Below are positions 46,234-55,190 of a DNA stretch of 64,000 nt, piece by piece. Position 1 is the stretch's first letter, and every line of letters begins with the position of its first letter. Under the pieces are notes generated by a model. That model was not told the origin of the DNA, ran no database searches, and worked only from the letters and a program-made list of their open reading frames with translations. A program made the translations under genes and the position numbers. This DNA comes from Kribbella sp. CA-293567 (GTDB lineage Bacteria > Actinomycetota > Actinomycetes > Propionibacteriales > Kribbellaceae). Location: assembly GCF_027627575.1 (NCBI RefSeq), contig NZ_CP114065.1:310001-374000 (forward strand), given 5' to 3'.

Positions 46234-46995
46234 TCAGCGGTTACGCAAAGTCACCTTGGTCTCGGCGAACGGCGCGGCGGTGTCCCCGGAGCCGCTACAC
46301 CCGGTCACCACGGTGATCAGGATGTCGCGCTGAGAGCTACCCTCCAGCCCGATCACCGTCGCCCGCTTGCCGTCGACCTTGGCCTGCTGGACCAGCCGCA
46401 GCTCGGGATTGGAGCGTTCGGCCGCGAACCTCTGGGCGCACTCGACCTCAGCCGGACCGGCCCGCAGCACCGGGCCGTTGGCGTTCTCCAGCCAGCGCTG
46501 CACGTTCGGCCCGACCTGGTCGGTGCTGAGCGTCGGAACCGAGTCCATCGGCACGGTCGGGTTGATCCCGGCGGCACCGTCGTTGCTGTGGTCCGCCGTG
46601 GCGATCACCACGCCGACGCCCACCGCGGCGACCACGATCACGCCGGCCGCGGCCAGGACGAGTTTCGGCAGGTGCCGGCGTGGCTCCTCCCGCAACTGCA
46701 CCAGCGAGTGCACGCCGACCGTGGAGGCGCGGAGTACGGACTCGGAGACGATCACGGCGTCCAGGTGGTCGGCCACGTCGGTCGGCATCGGGATGTCCGC
46801 GCGACCCTCGTCGGCCAGGTCCTCGGTCAGTTGCAGCAGCGCGTCGTAGGTCTGCTGGCAGTCCGGGCAGGCCTTCACGTGCTCACGAGCGCGATGTGCC
46901 TCGGGAGCGGGGAGCAGGTTCTCGATCAGGTCGGCGATGGTGTCCGGGTCCAGATGCTCGAGATGTTCACTGGTCGGCAGACCGGATTCGGTCAT
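46234..46995 (-). CDS. Anti-sigma factor for the adjacent SigM
   Basis: 253 residues. A cytoplasmic zinc-finger anti-sigma domain contains His39-x3-Cys43-x2-Cys46 (HVKACPDC), followed by one transmembrane helix (about 111-134) and an outside domain of about 115 residues with a late Cys pair. This is the usual membrane-tethered anti-sigma layout, sequestering the ECF sigma factor until a signal triggers release. It lies 109 bases after sigM on the same strand. Redox sensitivity of the zinc site is possible but not shown. Confidence 0.9.
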   Translation of the reverse strand: MTESGLPTSEHLEHLDPDTIADLIENLLPAPEAHRAREHVKACPDCQQTYDALLQLTEDLADEGRADIPMPTDVADHLDAVIVSESVLRASTVGVHSLVQLREEPRRHLPKLVLAAAGVIVVAAVGVGVVIATADHSNDGAAGINPTVPMDSVPTLSTDQVGPNVQRWLENANGPVLRAGPAEVECAQRFAAERSNPELRLVQQAKVDGKRATVIGLEGSSQRDILITVVTGCSGSGDTAAPFAETKVTLRNR

Positions 46996-47104
46996 CGGGA
47001 AATCGCCCCCTCACGGGAGGTGCGCAGAGTGGTCATCGGTGAAAAGCTCCGGTCGGCGAGCGTGGGGCCGCAGGATGGCGACTCTGCTACGACGGGGCCG
47101 GCGG

Positions 47105-47815
47105 TCATTCGGTTCCCCTTGATTCTGCCGCGGTTTTCACGGGCAGGTCGGAGCCGCCCCGAGTGGTCTGCCAGTGCCTCAGCAGCGGCAGCAGGCGGGC
47201 CCGTCCGCGGGCACAGCGGCTCTTCACCGTTCCGGGGGCGCAGCCGAGGATCGCCGCCGCCTCCTCGATCGAGTAGCCCTCCATGTCGACCAGAACGAGC
47301 GCGCTGCGCTGGTCGACGTTGATCTGCTTCAGGGCGTTCAGGACGTCGAGCCGGCGCTCGCGCACCTCGGCGGCGTCCTCCTCGACCGGCCCGGCCAGCT
47401 CGGCCGCGCGGTCCTCGTCCTCCGGCAGCGGATCGGCCTGCCGGACCTGCCGGCGGCGGATCCGGTCCAGACAGGCGTTGACCACGATCCGGTGCAGCCA
47501 GGTGGTCACCTTGGCGTCACCGCGGAACGAGTCGGCCCGGCGGAAGGCCGAGATGAAGGCCTCCTGCAGCGCGTCGGCCGCCTCCTCGGGCTCGCCGAGG
47601 GTGCGGATCGCCACGGCCCACATCCGGTCCCGGTGCCGCTTGACCAGGATGCCGAACGTGTCCGGGTTGCCCGAGACGTGCAGCCGGAGCAGCTCGTGAT
47701 CGTCCATCGAGTCGTAGCCGGCGGGCGGCGCGACCAGGGAGCCGTCGGCCGGCGGTCCGATCCGGCTGAGGTCCGATCGGGGCGGTGGGGTGGGGCTCGA
47801 ATCCAGGGAGGTCAT
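47105..47815 (-). CDS. sigM: ECF sigma factor SigM
   Basis: 236 residues. A variable Pro-rich N-terminus (about 1-40) precedes sigma region 2 (about 45-115, with GDAKVTTWLHRIVVNACLDRIRRR) and region 4 (about 165-225, with YSIEEAAAILGCAPGTVKSRCARGRARL). It is the conserved SigM that sits beside trxBA in mycobacteria. The ATG at 47813-47815 overlaps the upstream pseudokinase stop as ATGA. The much longer open frame that continues upstream is a frame artefact. The partner anti-sigma gene follows. Confidence 0.95.
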   Translation of the reverse strand: MTSLDSSPTPPPRSDLSRIGPPADGSLVAPPAGYDSMDDHELLRLHVSGNPDTFGILVKRHRDRMWAVAIRTLGEPEEAADALQEAFISAFRRADSFRGDAKVTTWLHRIVVNACLDRIRRRQVRQADPLPEDEDRAAELAGPVEEDAAEVRERRLDVLNALKQINVDQRSALVLVDMEGYSIEEAAAILGCAPGTVKSRCARGRARLLPLLRHWQTTRGGSDLPVKTAAESRGTE

Positions 47816-49485
47816 TTCTGGACCGTGACCTCCGAGATCTCGCCGCGATAGCCGCTGCCTTCCTTCGGAAGGCTGGTCAGCCAGACCAGAACGTACCGGG
47901 TCTTGACCGGCGCGGTCGGCGTCAGGGCCGCCTGGGCACCTTGCTTCTCCAGCGAGGCGACGGCCTTCCAGCCGCTCACGTCGGGCGCCGAGACGGCCGG
48001 ATCCGCCTTCGGGATCATCAGCGACAGGTCGGTGGGCTCGCCGACCAGATTGACCGTCACCTTGGAGACGTCGGTCAGTGCGCCGAGGTCGTAGACGATG
48101 CCGACGCCGTCCTTGGTGCCGCCGAGATCGGGGCGCCGCTTGTACGACATCGTCGTCCAGGTGGTGCTGGCCTTGCCGTCGTAGGTGTTCCCGACGTCCT
48201 CGGGGTGCTCCTCGCCGTTGCCCTGCGGCTCCGGGTCGAAGTCCTTGGCGCCGGCGATCTTCACCGGCGTACCGGACGCGGCGGGCGGCGGCGTGTTGGC
48301 GGGGGGCGGCGCACTCGTCTTGCCGTCGGTGCCCTGGTCCTTGTTGATCGCGCCCTTCACCAGGAACTGCGCCATCGCGACCACGGACAGCAGTGCCAGT
48401 ACGGCGAGCAGGATCAGGATCCGGCCACCCCAGCTGCCGCGCTGCTTCGGCTCGTCGGACGGCGGTTTGCGCCGGCCGTTGCCGTTCTGCGGCGGGCTGG
48501 GCTGACGGCGTACCGGCTGGGTCTCGGCTGCGGTCGCGTACGACGGTTGCGGCGCGGCGTGGCCGTTGTTCTCGGCGTACGCGCTCTGCTGGTAGTGCGG
48601 GACCGGCGGATCGAGCGCAGGCGGAGGCTGGATCGCCGGCGCGATCTGGGTGGCGTCGTCGACGCTCCCGTTCTGCCGGGCGACCGCGACCGTCTCGTCC
48701 ATCTGGCTCGGCGGCTCGTGCGAGCTGCCGATGACGCCGGACAGCGCGGCGGAGAGGCCGGCCGCACTGGTGATCGGGACCGAGTGGTGCCGCGGCGGGT
48801 CGCCGAGCAGCCGGTCCGAGATGTCGTCGAGTGAGCGCGGTACGCCGGCGCGCACCTGCCGCGGGCTCATCAGCCGGCCGTGTTCGACCGGAGCGGGCTG
48901 CAGACCCCACGCGGGCGCGGGGCCTGGCCAGCGGCCGGTCAGCGAGGCGTAGAGCAGCTCTCCGAGCGCGCGGACGTCCTCCTCCGGCGTGCCGGGGCCG
49001 GTGGAGCGCAGGGCGGCCTCGGTGGCGAGGCCGACGACCTTGATCGCTCCGGCGTCCGTCACGACCACAGTGGAGGGGCTGATCGAGCCGTGCGAGTGGC
49101 CGGTGCGGTGCAGGTTCTCCAGTGCCTCGGAGACCTCGCGAGCGAGCCAGCCGGCCTGCTGGCCGGTCAGTGGGCCGGCGCCGAGCATCCGCTCCAGCGG
49201 GCGGCCTCCCGCCCACTCTCGGACGCAGTACGTGACGCCTTCGTGCATGTCGCAGTCGAGCACTCGCAGGAACCGCGGGTCTGCCGCTGCCGCCGCGCGC
49301 CGAGCAGCGTCGAAGAGCAAATCGGTCCGTGGATCGCCGACTGGCAGGACGTCCACGACGACGGCTCGGCTGAGCACCTCGTCCACTGCTCGCCAGACCC
49401 GCGCACCGTCGATCTCCGCGAGCAACTCGGCGATCCGGTAGCGGCCGGCGAGCAGGGCACCAGGACTGACGGTCTGGTTCGACAC
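47812..49485 (-). CDS. Membrane pseudokinase with C-terminal beta-sandwich domain
   Basis: 557 residues. The kinase-like domain (about 10-250) lacks catalytic residues: the VAIK lysine is replaced by Asp45 (VVVDV), the HRD region reads SHG in HSHGSISPSTV, and DFG reads VGL. A Gln/Pro-rich linker leads to a transmembrane helix (about 354-374) and an extracytoplasmic galactose-binding-like domain (about 395-557). In M. tuberculosis the equivalent domains are fused to MurJ (Rv3910), where the phosphorylated pseudokinase recruits FhaA; here they are a separate gene 159 bases after murJ. GAGGAGGG precedes the GTG. Confidence 0.9.
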   Translation of the reverse strand: MSNQTVSPGALLAGRYRIAELLAEIDGARVWRAVDEVLSRAVVVDVLPVGDPRTDLLFDAARRAAAAADPRFLRVLDCDMHEGVTYCVREWAGGRPLERMLGAGPLTGQQAGWLAREVSEALENLHRTGHSHGSISPSTVVVTDAGAIKVVGLATEAALRSTGPGTPEEDVRALGELLYASLTGRWPGPAPAWGLQPAPVEHGRLMSPRQVRAGVPRSLDDISDRLLGDPPRHHSVPITSAAGLSAALSGVIGSSHEPPSQMDETVAVARQNGSVDDATQIAPAIQPPPALDPPVPHYQQSAYAENNGHAAPQPSYATAAETQPVRRQPSPPQNGNGRRKPPSDEPKQRGSWGGRILILLAVLALLSVVAMAQFLVKGAINKDQGTDGKTSAPPPANTPPPAASGTPVKIAGAKDFDPEPQGNGEEHPEDVGNTYDGKASTTWTTMSYKRRPDLGGTKDGVGIVYDLGALTDVSKVTVNLVGEPTDLSLMIPKADPAVSAPDVSGWKAVASLEKQGAQAALTPTAPVKTRYVLVWLTSLPKEGSGYRGEISEVTVQK

Positions 49486-49644
49486 GGTGTCTCTCGCCCT
49501 CCTCGATGCACTGGTCGTCCTGCGTCTCCGCTCCGGGCCCAGTGGGTTCGGGCCCGGCTGCGAGCGGTTGGCGGTCCGATCGCAGGCCCCATGCTAGTGC
49601 CCCGTTGACGGGACAAGTGGTGCACGAGCGCACAAGGGGGGCGA

Positions 49645-51300
49645 TCAGGACCTGCGGCCCCGCCCCGGAAGCTTGGATGTGACCATGGCCACCACGTCGG
49701 TGACCTCGTGGATACGAAGTACCCGGGCCACCCCGACGTACACCGGGAGCATCACGATTCCGCCGACCGCGAGCTGCAGGATCGAGCCGAGCGGACCCGA
49801 CCAGTCGGTGGCCGACTCGACCAGGGACAGTACCGCGCGGCCGAGACCGGCGCCGATCACGGCAGCGATCACCATCGCGAGCAGCGGCAGGCCGACGCCC
49901 GCGCCGTGTACCCGGGGCACCTTGCGGGCGAGCACCCGGCGCGACATCACCACCGCGACCAGATAGGAGACCGAGTAGGCGCCGCCGAGCACGACACCGG
50001 AGTACCGCAGGTGTTCCTCGTCGAGCAGCACCCGGACGCCGATGGTGGCGGCCGCGATGTTGGTGGCGGCGATCACGCACTGCAGGAAGAACGGGGTGCG
50101 GGTGTCCTCGAAGGCGTAGAAAGTGCGGAGCTGGAAGTACTGGATGGTGAACGGCACGATGCCCAGCGCCAGGGTCATCAACGTGTAGGCCATCAACCGC
50201 GTGTTGCCCGCGCCCGCGCCGTACCCGGCGATGACCGTGGTGATCGGATGCGCGAAGGCCACCATCGCGGCCGCCGACGGTACGACGATCGCCAGCGTCT
50301 GCCGGATCGACCGGGCCGAGAGCCGGGCCACTTCGGTGACGTCGCCCTCCGCGGCCAGCGAGGACATCTGTGGCAGAGCGGCCGTGGCCAGCGAGACAGT
50401 GACGATGCCGTGCGGCACCAGGATGATCAGCATGGCTGTGCTGTAGGCGACCAGACCGGCCTTGGAACCGGTCCCCTCGGACGCGCTACCCGCGATCGCG
50501 AGCTGCGTGACCACGACCAGGGTCACCTGGTTGACCGCGACGAACATCAGCGTCCACAGGCCCTGCTTGGCCGTCCTGCCGAGCCCGGTGCCCCGCAGCC
50601 CGAACTTTGGCGCGTAGGTGTGCCCGCTGGCCTTCAGGTAGGGCACCAGCACCAGCAACTGCACGGCGATGCCGACCGTGTGGCCGAGACCCAGCAGCAG
50701 CTCCTCGCCCTGGGTGAAGGTCGCCGGGGTGTCGCCGGTGCGGTAGACGAGCAGGAAGACCACGATCGACGCGCAGGCGACGATGTTGTTCGCGATCGGC
50801 GCCCACATCATCGGGCCGAACCGGCGGCGCGCGTTCAGCACCTGGCCGACCAGCACGAAGGCGCCGTAGAAGAAGATCTGCGGCAGGCAGAGCCGGACGA
50901 ACATCAGCATCGCCGACCGCTCCGAGGCCCGGGACGGGTCCTGCAGCTCCTTCGGCAGGTAGAGCTCGGCGATCAGCGGCGACAACAGCACGCAGAGCAC
51001 CGTGACCAGGGCCAGGATGATGAAGCCGAAGGTCAGCAGCCGGTTGGTGAAGTCGCGGCCGCCGTCGTCGTGGTTCTTGATCGCCCGCACCAGTTGCGGA
51101 ACGAGCACGGTGTTGAAGATGCCGCCGGCCAGCAGGATGTAGAGGCTGTTCGGGATCGTGTTCGCGGCGGTGAAGATGTCGCCGCGCAGTGCGGTGCCGA
51201 CGGCGGCGGCGAGCAGAGCGATCCGGACGAATCCGAGCAGGCGGGACAGCACAGTTCCGGCTGCCATCACCGCCGCGGAGCGCAGGGTGCGGTCAGCCAT
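49645..51300 (-). CDS. murJ: Lipid II flippase MurJ
   Basis: A 551-residue integral membrane protein with about 14 helices that exports lipid II for peptidoglycan synthesis. Family sequences include AGTVLSRLLGFVR near the start, FTAANTIPNSLYILLAGGIFNTVLVPQL, and LQLRTFYAFEDTRTPF in the second half. Its ATG overlaps the stop of DUF6049 by eight bases (ATGGCTGA). It ends before the separate pseudokinase gene. Confidence 0.96.
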   Translation of the reverse strand: MADRTLRSAAVMAAGTVLSRLLGFVRIALLAAAVGTALRGDIFTAANTIPNSLYILLAGGIFNTVLVPQLVRAIKNHDDGGRDFTNRLLTFGFIILALVTVLCVLLSPLIAELYLPKELQDPSRASERSAMLMFVRLCLPQIFFYGAFVLVGQVLNARRRFGPMMWAPIANNIVACASIVVFLLVYRTGDTPATFTQGEELLLGLGHTVGIAVQLLVLVPYLKASGHTYAPKFGLRGTGLGRTAKQGLWTLMFVAVNQVTLVVVTQLAIAGSASEGTGSKAGLVAYSTAMLIILVPHGIVTVSLATAALPQMSSLAAEGDVTEVARLSARSIRQTLAIVVPSAAAMVAFAHPITTVIAGYGAGAGNTRLMAYTLMTLALGIVPFTIQYFQLRTFYAFEDTRTPFFLQCVIAATNIAAATIGVRVLLDEEHLRYSGVVLGGAYSVSYLVAVVMSRRVLARKVPRVHGAGVGLPLLAMVIAAVIGAGLGRAVLSLVESATDWSGPLGSILQLAVGGIVMLPVYVGVARVLRIHEVTDVVAMVTSKLPGRGRRS

Positions 51301-53623
51301 CCTTCGTTCCGACTCCTTCTTTCAGGCTCTCGCGATCGCTCACGTCGTGGTTCGACGTCGCTGGTGGCTCAGGAGTTGCCGGGCTGCCGGCCGAGTCGTC
51401 CGGCGCCGGGGCGAGGTCCTCGGGGGACAGCGGCGCCGGGTGCAGCGCGTCGCCCTCGGGCTTGGCCGGGTTGCGCCGCTCGGAGCGCACCCGCCGGTAG
51501 ATCCGGACGATCGACGTACCGAACAGCAGCGCGACGGCGGCACCGACCAGGATCCAGCCGACACTGCCGTACTGCGCCGCCTGGATCACCAGCTGCTGCG
51601 ATTCGCCGACCGGCCGCTTGTCCAGCGTGACCAGCTGGGCGGTGGCGTTGATGAGACCGTTCTGCTCGGCGCTGGCCTGCACCTGGAAGGTGCCCTTCTG
51701 GCCCGCCGGCAGGGTCAGGATGCGCTCGACGGAGATCCGCAGGTCGTTCCGGTTGCCGGTCGCGGTGACCTGGAGGCCGACCCTGATGCTCACGTCGAGC
51801 CCGTTCTCGACGGTCAACGGGAAGCTGCCCTTGCTGCCGGACAGGTTGACCTTGATGCCCTGCTGCTGGCCCTTCTTGGTGGTGTTGGTGACCAGGTGGA
51901 CGAGCTTGAGCTGAGCCTCGACGGCGGCACGCTGGTAGGCGACGTACCGCTGGCCTTCCTCCGGGAACGCAGTCCACTCCGTGGAGGAGGCCCGCATCAT
52001 CGCCTCGGACATCATGTTGCGGGTGTCGGAGCTGGTGGCCTGACTGAGCAGCTGGTCGTACGTCGCGGTGGCCGCCGTGAGCCCCTGGATCCCGTTCAGC
52101 TGGCTGTCGTCGAGCCCGCCGGCGGCCGGCGGCGAAGTGGGCAGCCTGGTGGTCACCTTCGGCTCGCCCGCGGTCACCCGGTCGATGCCGACCGGGGTGA
52201 TCCAGGGACTGGCCATCGCGTCGAGTACGGCGGAGATGGGCGCGGTGTCGCCGGTCTCCCAGCCGCGAGGCGGGACGACCGCCACCGTGGCCTGACCGGT
52301 GCCGGTGCCGGCCAGCAAGGAGGTCTCGGCCGCGAACCGTTGCCGCAGCTGGAGCGGCTGCTTGGCGGTGGCGGGATCGGGCCCGCCCGCGAGCAGGGTG
52401 GAGTCTGCGATCACCGCGTTGACCTGCCCGGGTGACGGACTCTCCGGGGTCAGGATCCTGGCGAACGGGCCGGACTGCAGGTTCGGCCGCTCGGTGGCCG
52501 GCCAGGAGGAGCTCTGGACGATGTTGAGCTCGTCGCCGCGCAGGCCGGCGAACCCGAAGGCTCCGGCGCTCAGCGTCTTGGCGGTCAGTTCCCCACCGTC
52601 GAGCCACAGACCGGTCGGATTGCTCGGGGCCGGGAGGCGCAGGTCGAAGCCCGCGCTCCGGGTCCGCGCGACGGTGACGATCTGCTTCACCGGGGGACCC
52701 GCGGAGGCGAGGGTCGCGACGTCCGGATCGCCGTACGGGAGCAGGACGACGGGGTTGACCTTGCGGCTCTCGTCGAAGGCGCTCAGCCAGGCCTTGACCA
52801 CCGAGCGGCCGGTCCCGGCCTTGCTCCGGCCTGGGCCGGCCTCGACCTGGTACGACTCGGAGTTCGCGATCACGCGGGCTTCGTCGATCATCGCCGGGTC
52901 GACCAGCCAGCTGACGACCCGCTTCCGGCCGAGCGTGAGCAGTCGCCCGAGATCACCGTTGGGGGCCATTGACTCGGCCAGTGACTCGTTCGCAAAGAGG
53001 CGGTTGGCCAGCAGGGTGGGGCGGTGCGTCAGCGGCACCACCAGGGCGGCGTTCACCTTGCGTGGCGGCGTCTTGGCGACCACCGGCATCAGGATCCGGC
53101 TCAACCCGGCGGTGGTACGGAAGGTCCTGGTCAGGTCACCGCGGAATCGCACTCCGACCGAGTAGACGCCGGGCTGGCTCGAGATCTTCCACTCGTTCCA
53201 GGGCACCACCAGCTTGAACGTGACCGAGGACTTGGGGGCCAGTGGAGCGTCGTACCGCTGGAGGGTGGTGCCCTCGGGATTGGTCAGCCCGACGCACTGG
53301 TTGCGGTCCTTCATCGGCACGTCGAGTTCGGTCGGAACGGCCGCGACCGCCGCCGCCGTCGCGAGTCGCTCACGGTGGATACAGGCGGTCGCCTGCGAGT
53401 TCTGGAAGGTGCTCTGGCTGGTGTTCGTGATCCGGCCGGTGATGGTGACGGCCTGACCGGGAACGGGCGCCAGCGGACTGAACGAGTCGATGGCGACATC
53501 CACCACCGGGTTGTCCTCCACCGGGGCCGCGACCGCCTGCGTCGAGGCCAGCCCAGCCGACGACGCGGCAATCAGCAGGCTCGCGCCCGCCGCCACGGGG
53601 AGCCTCAGTCGCCGTCTCAACAC
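51293..53623 (-). CDS. DUF6049-family secreted membrane-anchored protein
   Basis: 776 residues, the homologue of mycobacterial Rv3909 upstream of MurJ. A signal peptide (about 1-33, ending TQAVAAPVED) is followed by a large extracytoplasmic region of beta-sandwich and glycosyl-hydrolase-like folds, with VVPLTHRPTLLANRLF and VLLPYGDPDVATLA. A C-terminal transmembrane helix (about 695-718, GSVGWILVGAAVALLFGTS) and a basic cytoplasmic tail follow. Function unknown, probably in cell-wall export with MurJ, to which it is coupled by an eight-base overlap. The GTG lies only 24 bases from the divergent pcnB start. Confidence 0.92.
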   Translation of the reverse strand: MLRRRLRLPVAAGASLLIAASSAGLASTQAVAAPVEDNPVVDVAIDSFSPLAPVPGQAVTITGRITNTSQSTFQNSQATACIHRERLATAAAVAAVPTELDVPMKDRNQCVGLTNPEGTTLQRYDAPLAPKSSVTFKLVVPWNEWKISSQPGVYSVGVRFRGDLTRTFRTTAGLSRILMPVVAKTPPRKVNAALVVPLTHRPTLLANRLFANESLAESMAPNGDLGRLLTLGRKRVVSWLVDPAMIDEARVIANSESYQVEAGPGRSKAGTGRSVVKAWLSAFDESRKVNPVVLLPYGDPDVATLASAGPPVKQIVTVARTRSAGFDLRLPAPSNPTGLWLDGGELTAKTLSAGAFGFAGLRGDELNIVQSSSWPATERPNLQSGPFARILTPESPSPGQVNAVIADSTLLAGGPDPATAKQPLQLRQRFAAETSLLAGTGTGQATVAVVPPRGWETGDTAPISAVLDAMASPWITPVGIDRVTAGEPKVTTRLPTSPPAAGGLDDSQLNGIQGLTAATATYDQLLSQATSSDTRNMMSEAMMRASSTEWTAFPEEGQRYVAYQRAAVEAQLKLVHLVTNTTKKGQQQGIKVNLSGSKGSFPLTVENGLDVSIRVGLQVTATGNRNDLRISVERILTLPAGQKGTFQVQASAEQNGLINATAQLVTLDKRPVGESQQLVIQAAQYGSVGWILVGAAVALLFGTSIVRIYRRVRSERRNPAKPEGDALHPAPLSPEDLAPAPDDSAGSPATPEPPATSNHDVSDRESLKEGVGTKDG

Positions 53624-53633
53624 GCCGTCACCG

Positions 53634-53640
53634 TAACCTA
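53634..53640. promoter_or_regulatory. Symmetric -10 element of a divergent promoter pair
   Basis: TAACCTA reads as -10 TAACCT on the plus strand, ending eight bases before the pcnB GTG, and as TAGGTT on the minus strand, ending 11 bases before the DUF6049 GTG. Both transcripts would have almost no leader. Confidence 0.6.
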
Positions 53641-53647
53641 GTTCCTC

Positions 53648-55108
53648 GTGTCTCCTACTGCCGACCGCTCAGCCTCTGCCGGATCGTTGTCCGCCGTCCA
53701 GCGGCAAGGTGTCCAGTCACTGCTGAAGATCGCCCCGGTGGTCGACGAACTGGGCGCCCGGTTCGCCGCGGCCGGGCACGAGCTCGCCCTGGTGGGTGGT
53801 CCGGTCCGGGACATTCTGCTCGGCCGGGGGAGCAAGGATCTCGACTTCGCCACCTCCGCCCGTCCCGACGCGGTGGAGCGGTTGCTGGCCGGCTGGGCCG
53901 ACCACGTGTGGGACATCGGCAAGGCGTTCGGCACCATCGGCTGCCGCAAGGGCGACTGGGTGCTGGAGATCACGACGTACCGGTCGGAGTCCTACGATCC
54001 GGCCTCGCGGAAGCCGGAGGTCGCCTACGGCGACAACCTGCAGGGCGATCTGGCCCGCCGCGACTTCGCCATGAACGCGATGGCGGTGCTGCTCCCGTCG
54101 CACCAGTTCGTCGATCCGTTCGGCGGCATCGAGGACGTCGCCAACAAGCTGATCCGCACCCCCGGCTCGCCTGAGGACTCGTTCTCCGACGACCCGCTGC
54201 GGATGATGCGCGCCGCCCGGTTCGCCGCGCAGCTCGGCTTCACCCCTGACCCCGGCGTGGTGGCCGCGATGACGGCGATGGCCGAGCGGATCACGATCGT
54301 GTCGGCCGAGCGGGTCCGCGACGAGCTGATCAAGCTGGTCTGCGCGCCGTACCCGCGGATCGGTCTCGACCTGCTGGTCTCCACCGGGCTGGCCGACCAC
54401 GTGCTGCCCGAACTGCCGGCCCTGCGACTGGAGCTGGACGAGCACCACCGGCACAAGGACGTCTACGAGCACTCGCTGATCGTGCTGGAGCAGGCCATCG
54501 ACCTGGAGTCGCGGATCGGGGTCGAGGTGCCGGACTTCGTGGTCCGGTTCGCCGCGCTGATCCACGACATCGGCAAGCCGAAGACCCGGCGCTTCGAGGG
54601 CGCGGGCAAGGTCACCTTCCACCATCACGACGTGGTCGGGGCGAAGCTGGCCAAGAAGCGGATGAAGGCGCTGCGGTTCAGCAACGAGCAGATCGACCAG
54701 GTCGGCACGCTGGTCGAGCTGCACCTGCGCTTCCACGGGTACGGCACCGGCGAGTGGACCGACTCCGCCGTACGCCGCTACGTGCGGGACGCCGGCGATC
54801 TGCTCGGCCGCCTGCACGTCCTGACCCGGGCCGACTGCACGACCCGCAACAAGCGCAAGGCGGACGCGCTGCGGTCGGCGTACGACGATCTGGAGAAGCG
54901 GATCGAGCGGCTCCAGGAGCAGGAGGAGCTCGACTCGCTCCGCCCGGACCTCGACGGCAACCAGATCATGCAGATCCTGGCGATCGGCCCGGGGCGCGAG
55001 GTCGGCGACGCCTACAAGTACCTGATGGAACTCCGGATGGACGAGGGCCCACTGGGCGAAGAGGCCGCTCGCGAGAAGCTGCTGGAGTGGTGGAGCGCCC
55101 GCTCCTGA
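53648..55108 (+). CDS. pcnB: CCA tRNA nucleotidyltransferase / poly(A) polymerase family
   Basis: 486 residues. The nucleotidyltransferase head (about 35-170) has GGPVRDILLGRGSKDLDFAT with the catalytic DxD (DLD), and LARRDFAMNAMA. An HD phosphohydrolase domain (about 275-390) carries HDIGKPKT, and a C-terminal coiled region follows. In actinobacteria this gene adds or repairs the 3' CCA needed by tRNAs such as the two in this window, which do not encode CCA. The GTG lies behind a TAACCT -10 and appears leaderless. Confidence 0.96.
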   Translation: MSPTADRSASAGSLSAVQRQGVQSLLKIAPVVDELGARFAAAGHELALVGGPVRDILLGRGSKDLDFATSARPDAVERLLAGWADHVWDIGKAFGTIGCRKGDWVLEITTYRSESYDPASRKPEVAYGDNLQGDLARRDFAMNAMAVLLPSHQFVDPFGGIEDVANKLIRTPGSPEDSFSDDPLRMMRAARFAAQLGFTPDPGVVAAMTAMAERITIVSAERVRDELIKLVCAPYPRIGLDLLVSTGLADHVLPELPALRLELDEHHRHKDVYEHSLIVLEQAIDLESRIGVEVPDFVVRFAALIHDIGKPKTRRFEGAGKVTFHHHDVVGAKLAKKRMKALRFSNEQIDQVGTLVELHLRFHGYGTGEWTDSAVRRYVRDAGDLLGRLHVLTRADCTTRNKRKADALRSAYDDLEKRIERLQEQEELDSLRPDLDGNQIMQILAIGPGREVGDAYKYLMELRMDEGPLGEEAAREKLLEWWSARS

Positions 55109-55118
55109 AATGTCGACT

Positions 55119-55132
55119 GTTTCACGTGCAAC
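55119..55132. promoter_or_regulatory. Degenerate parS site after pcnB
   Basis: GTTTCACGTGCAAC matches parS (GTTTCACGTGAAAC) except for one base in the right arm. It lies 24 kb from parB in a short intergenic gap, where a weak ParB site is plausible. Confidence 0.55.
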
Positions 55133-55190
55133 GGTGACGGTAGCGGTGACGGGGAACAGTCCACCCTCCCTGCTGGTCTAGTCTCGCCGC

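Noticed and set aside
47105-50080. Very long minus-strand open frame that includes sigM at its end
   Set aside because: Only the last 236 residues are sigma-like; the upstream part lies out of frame over the pseudokinase gene.
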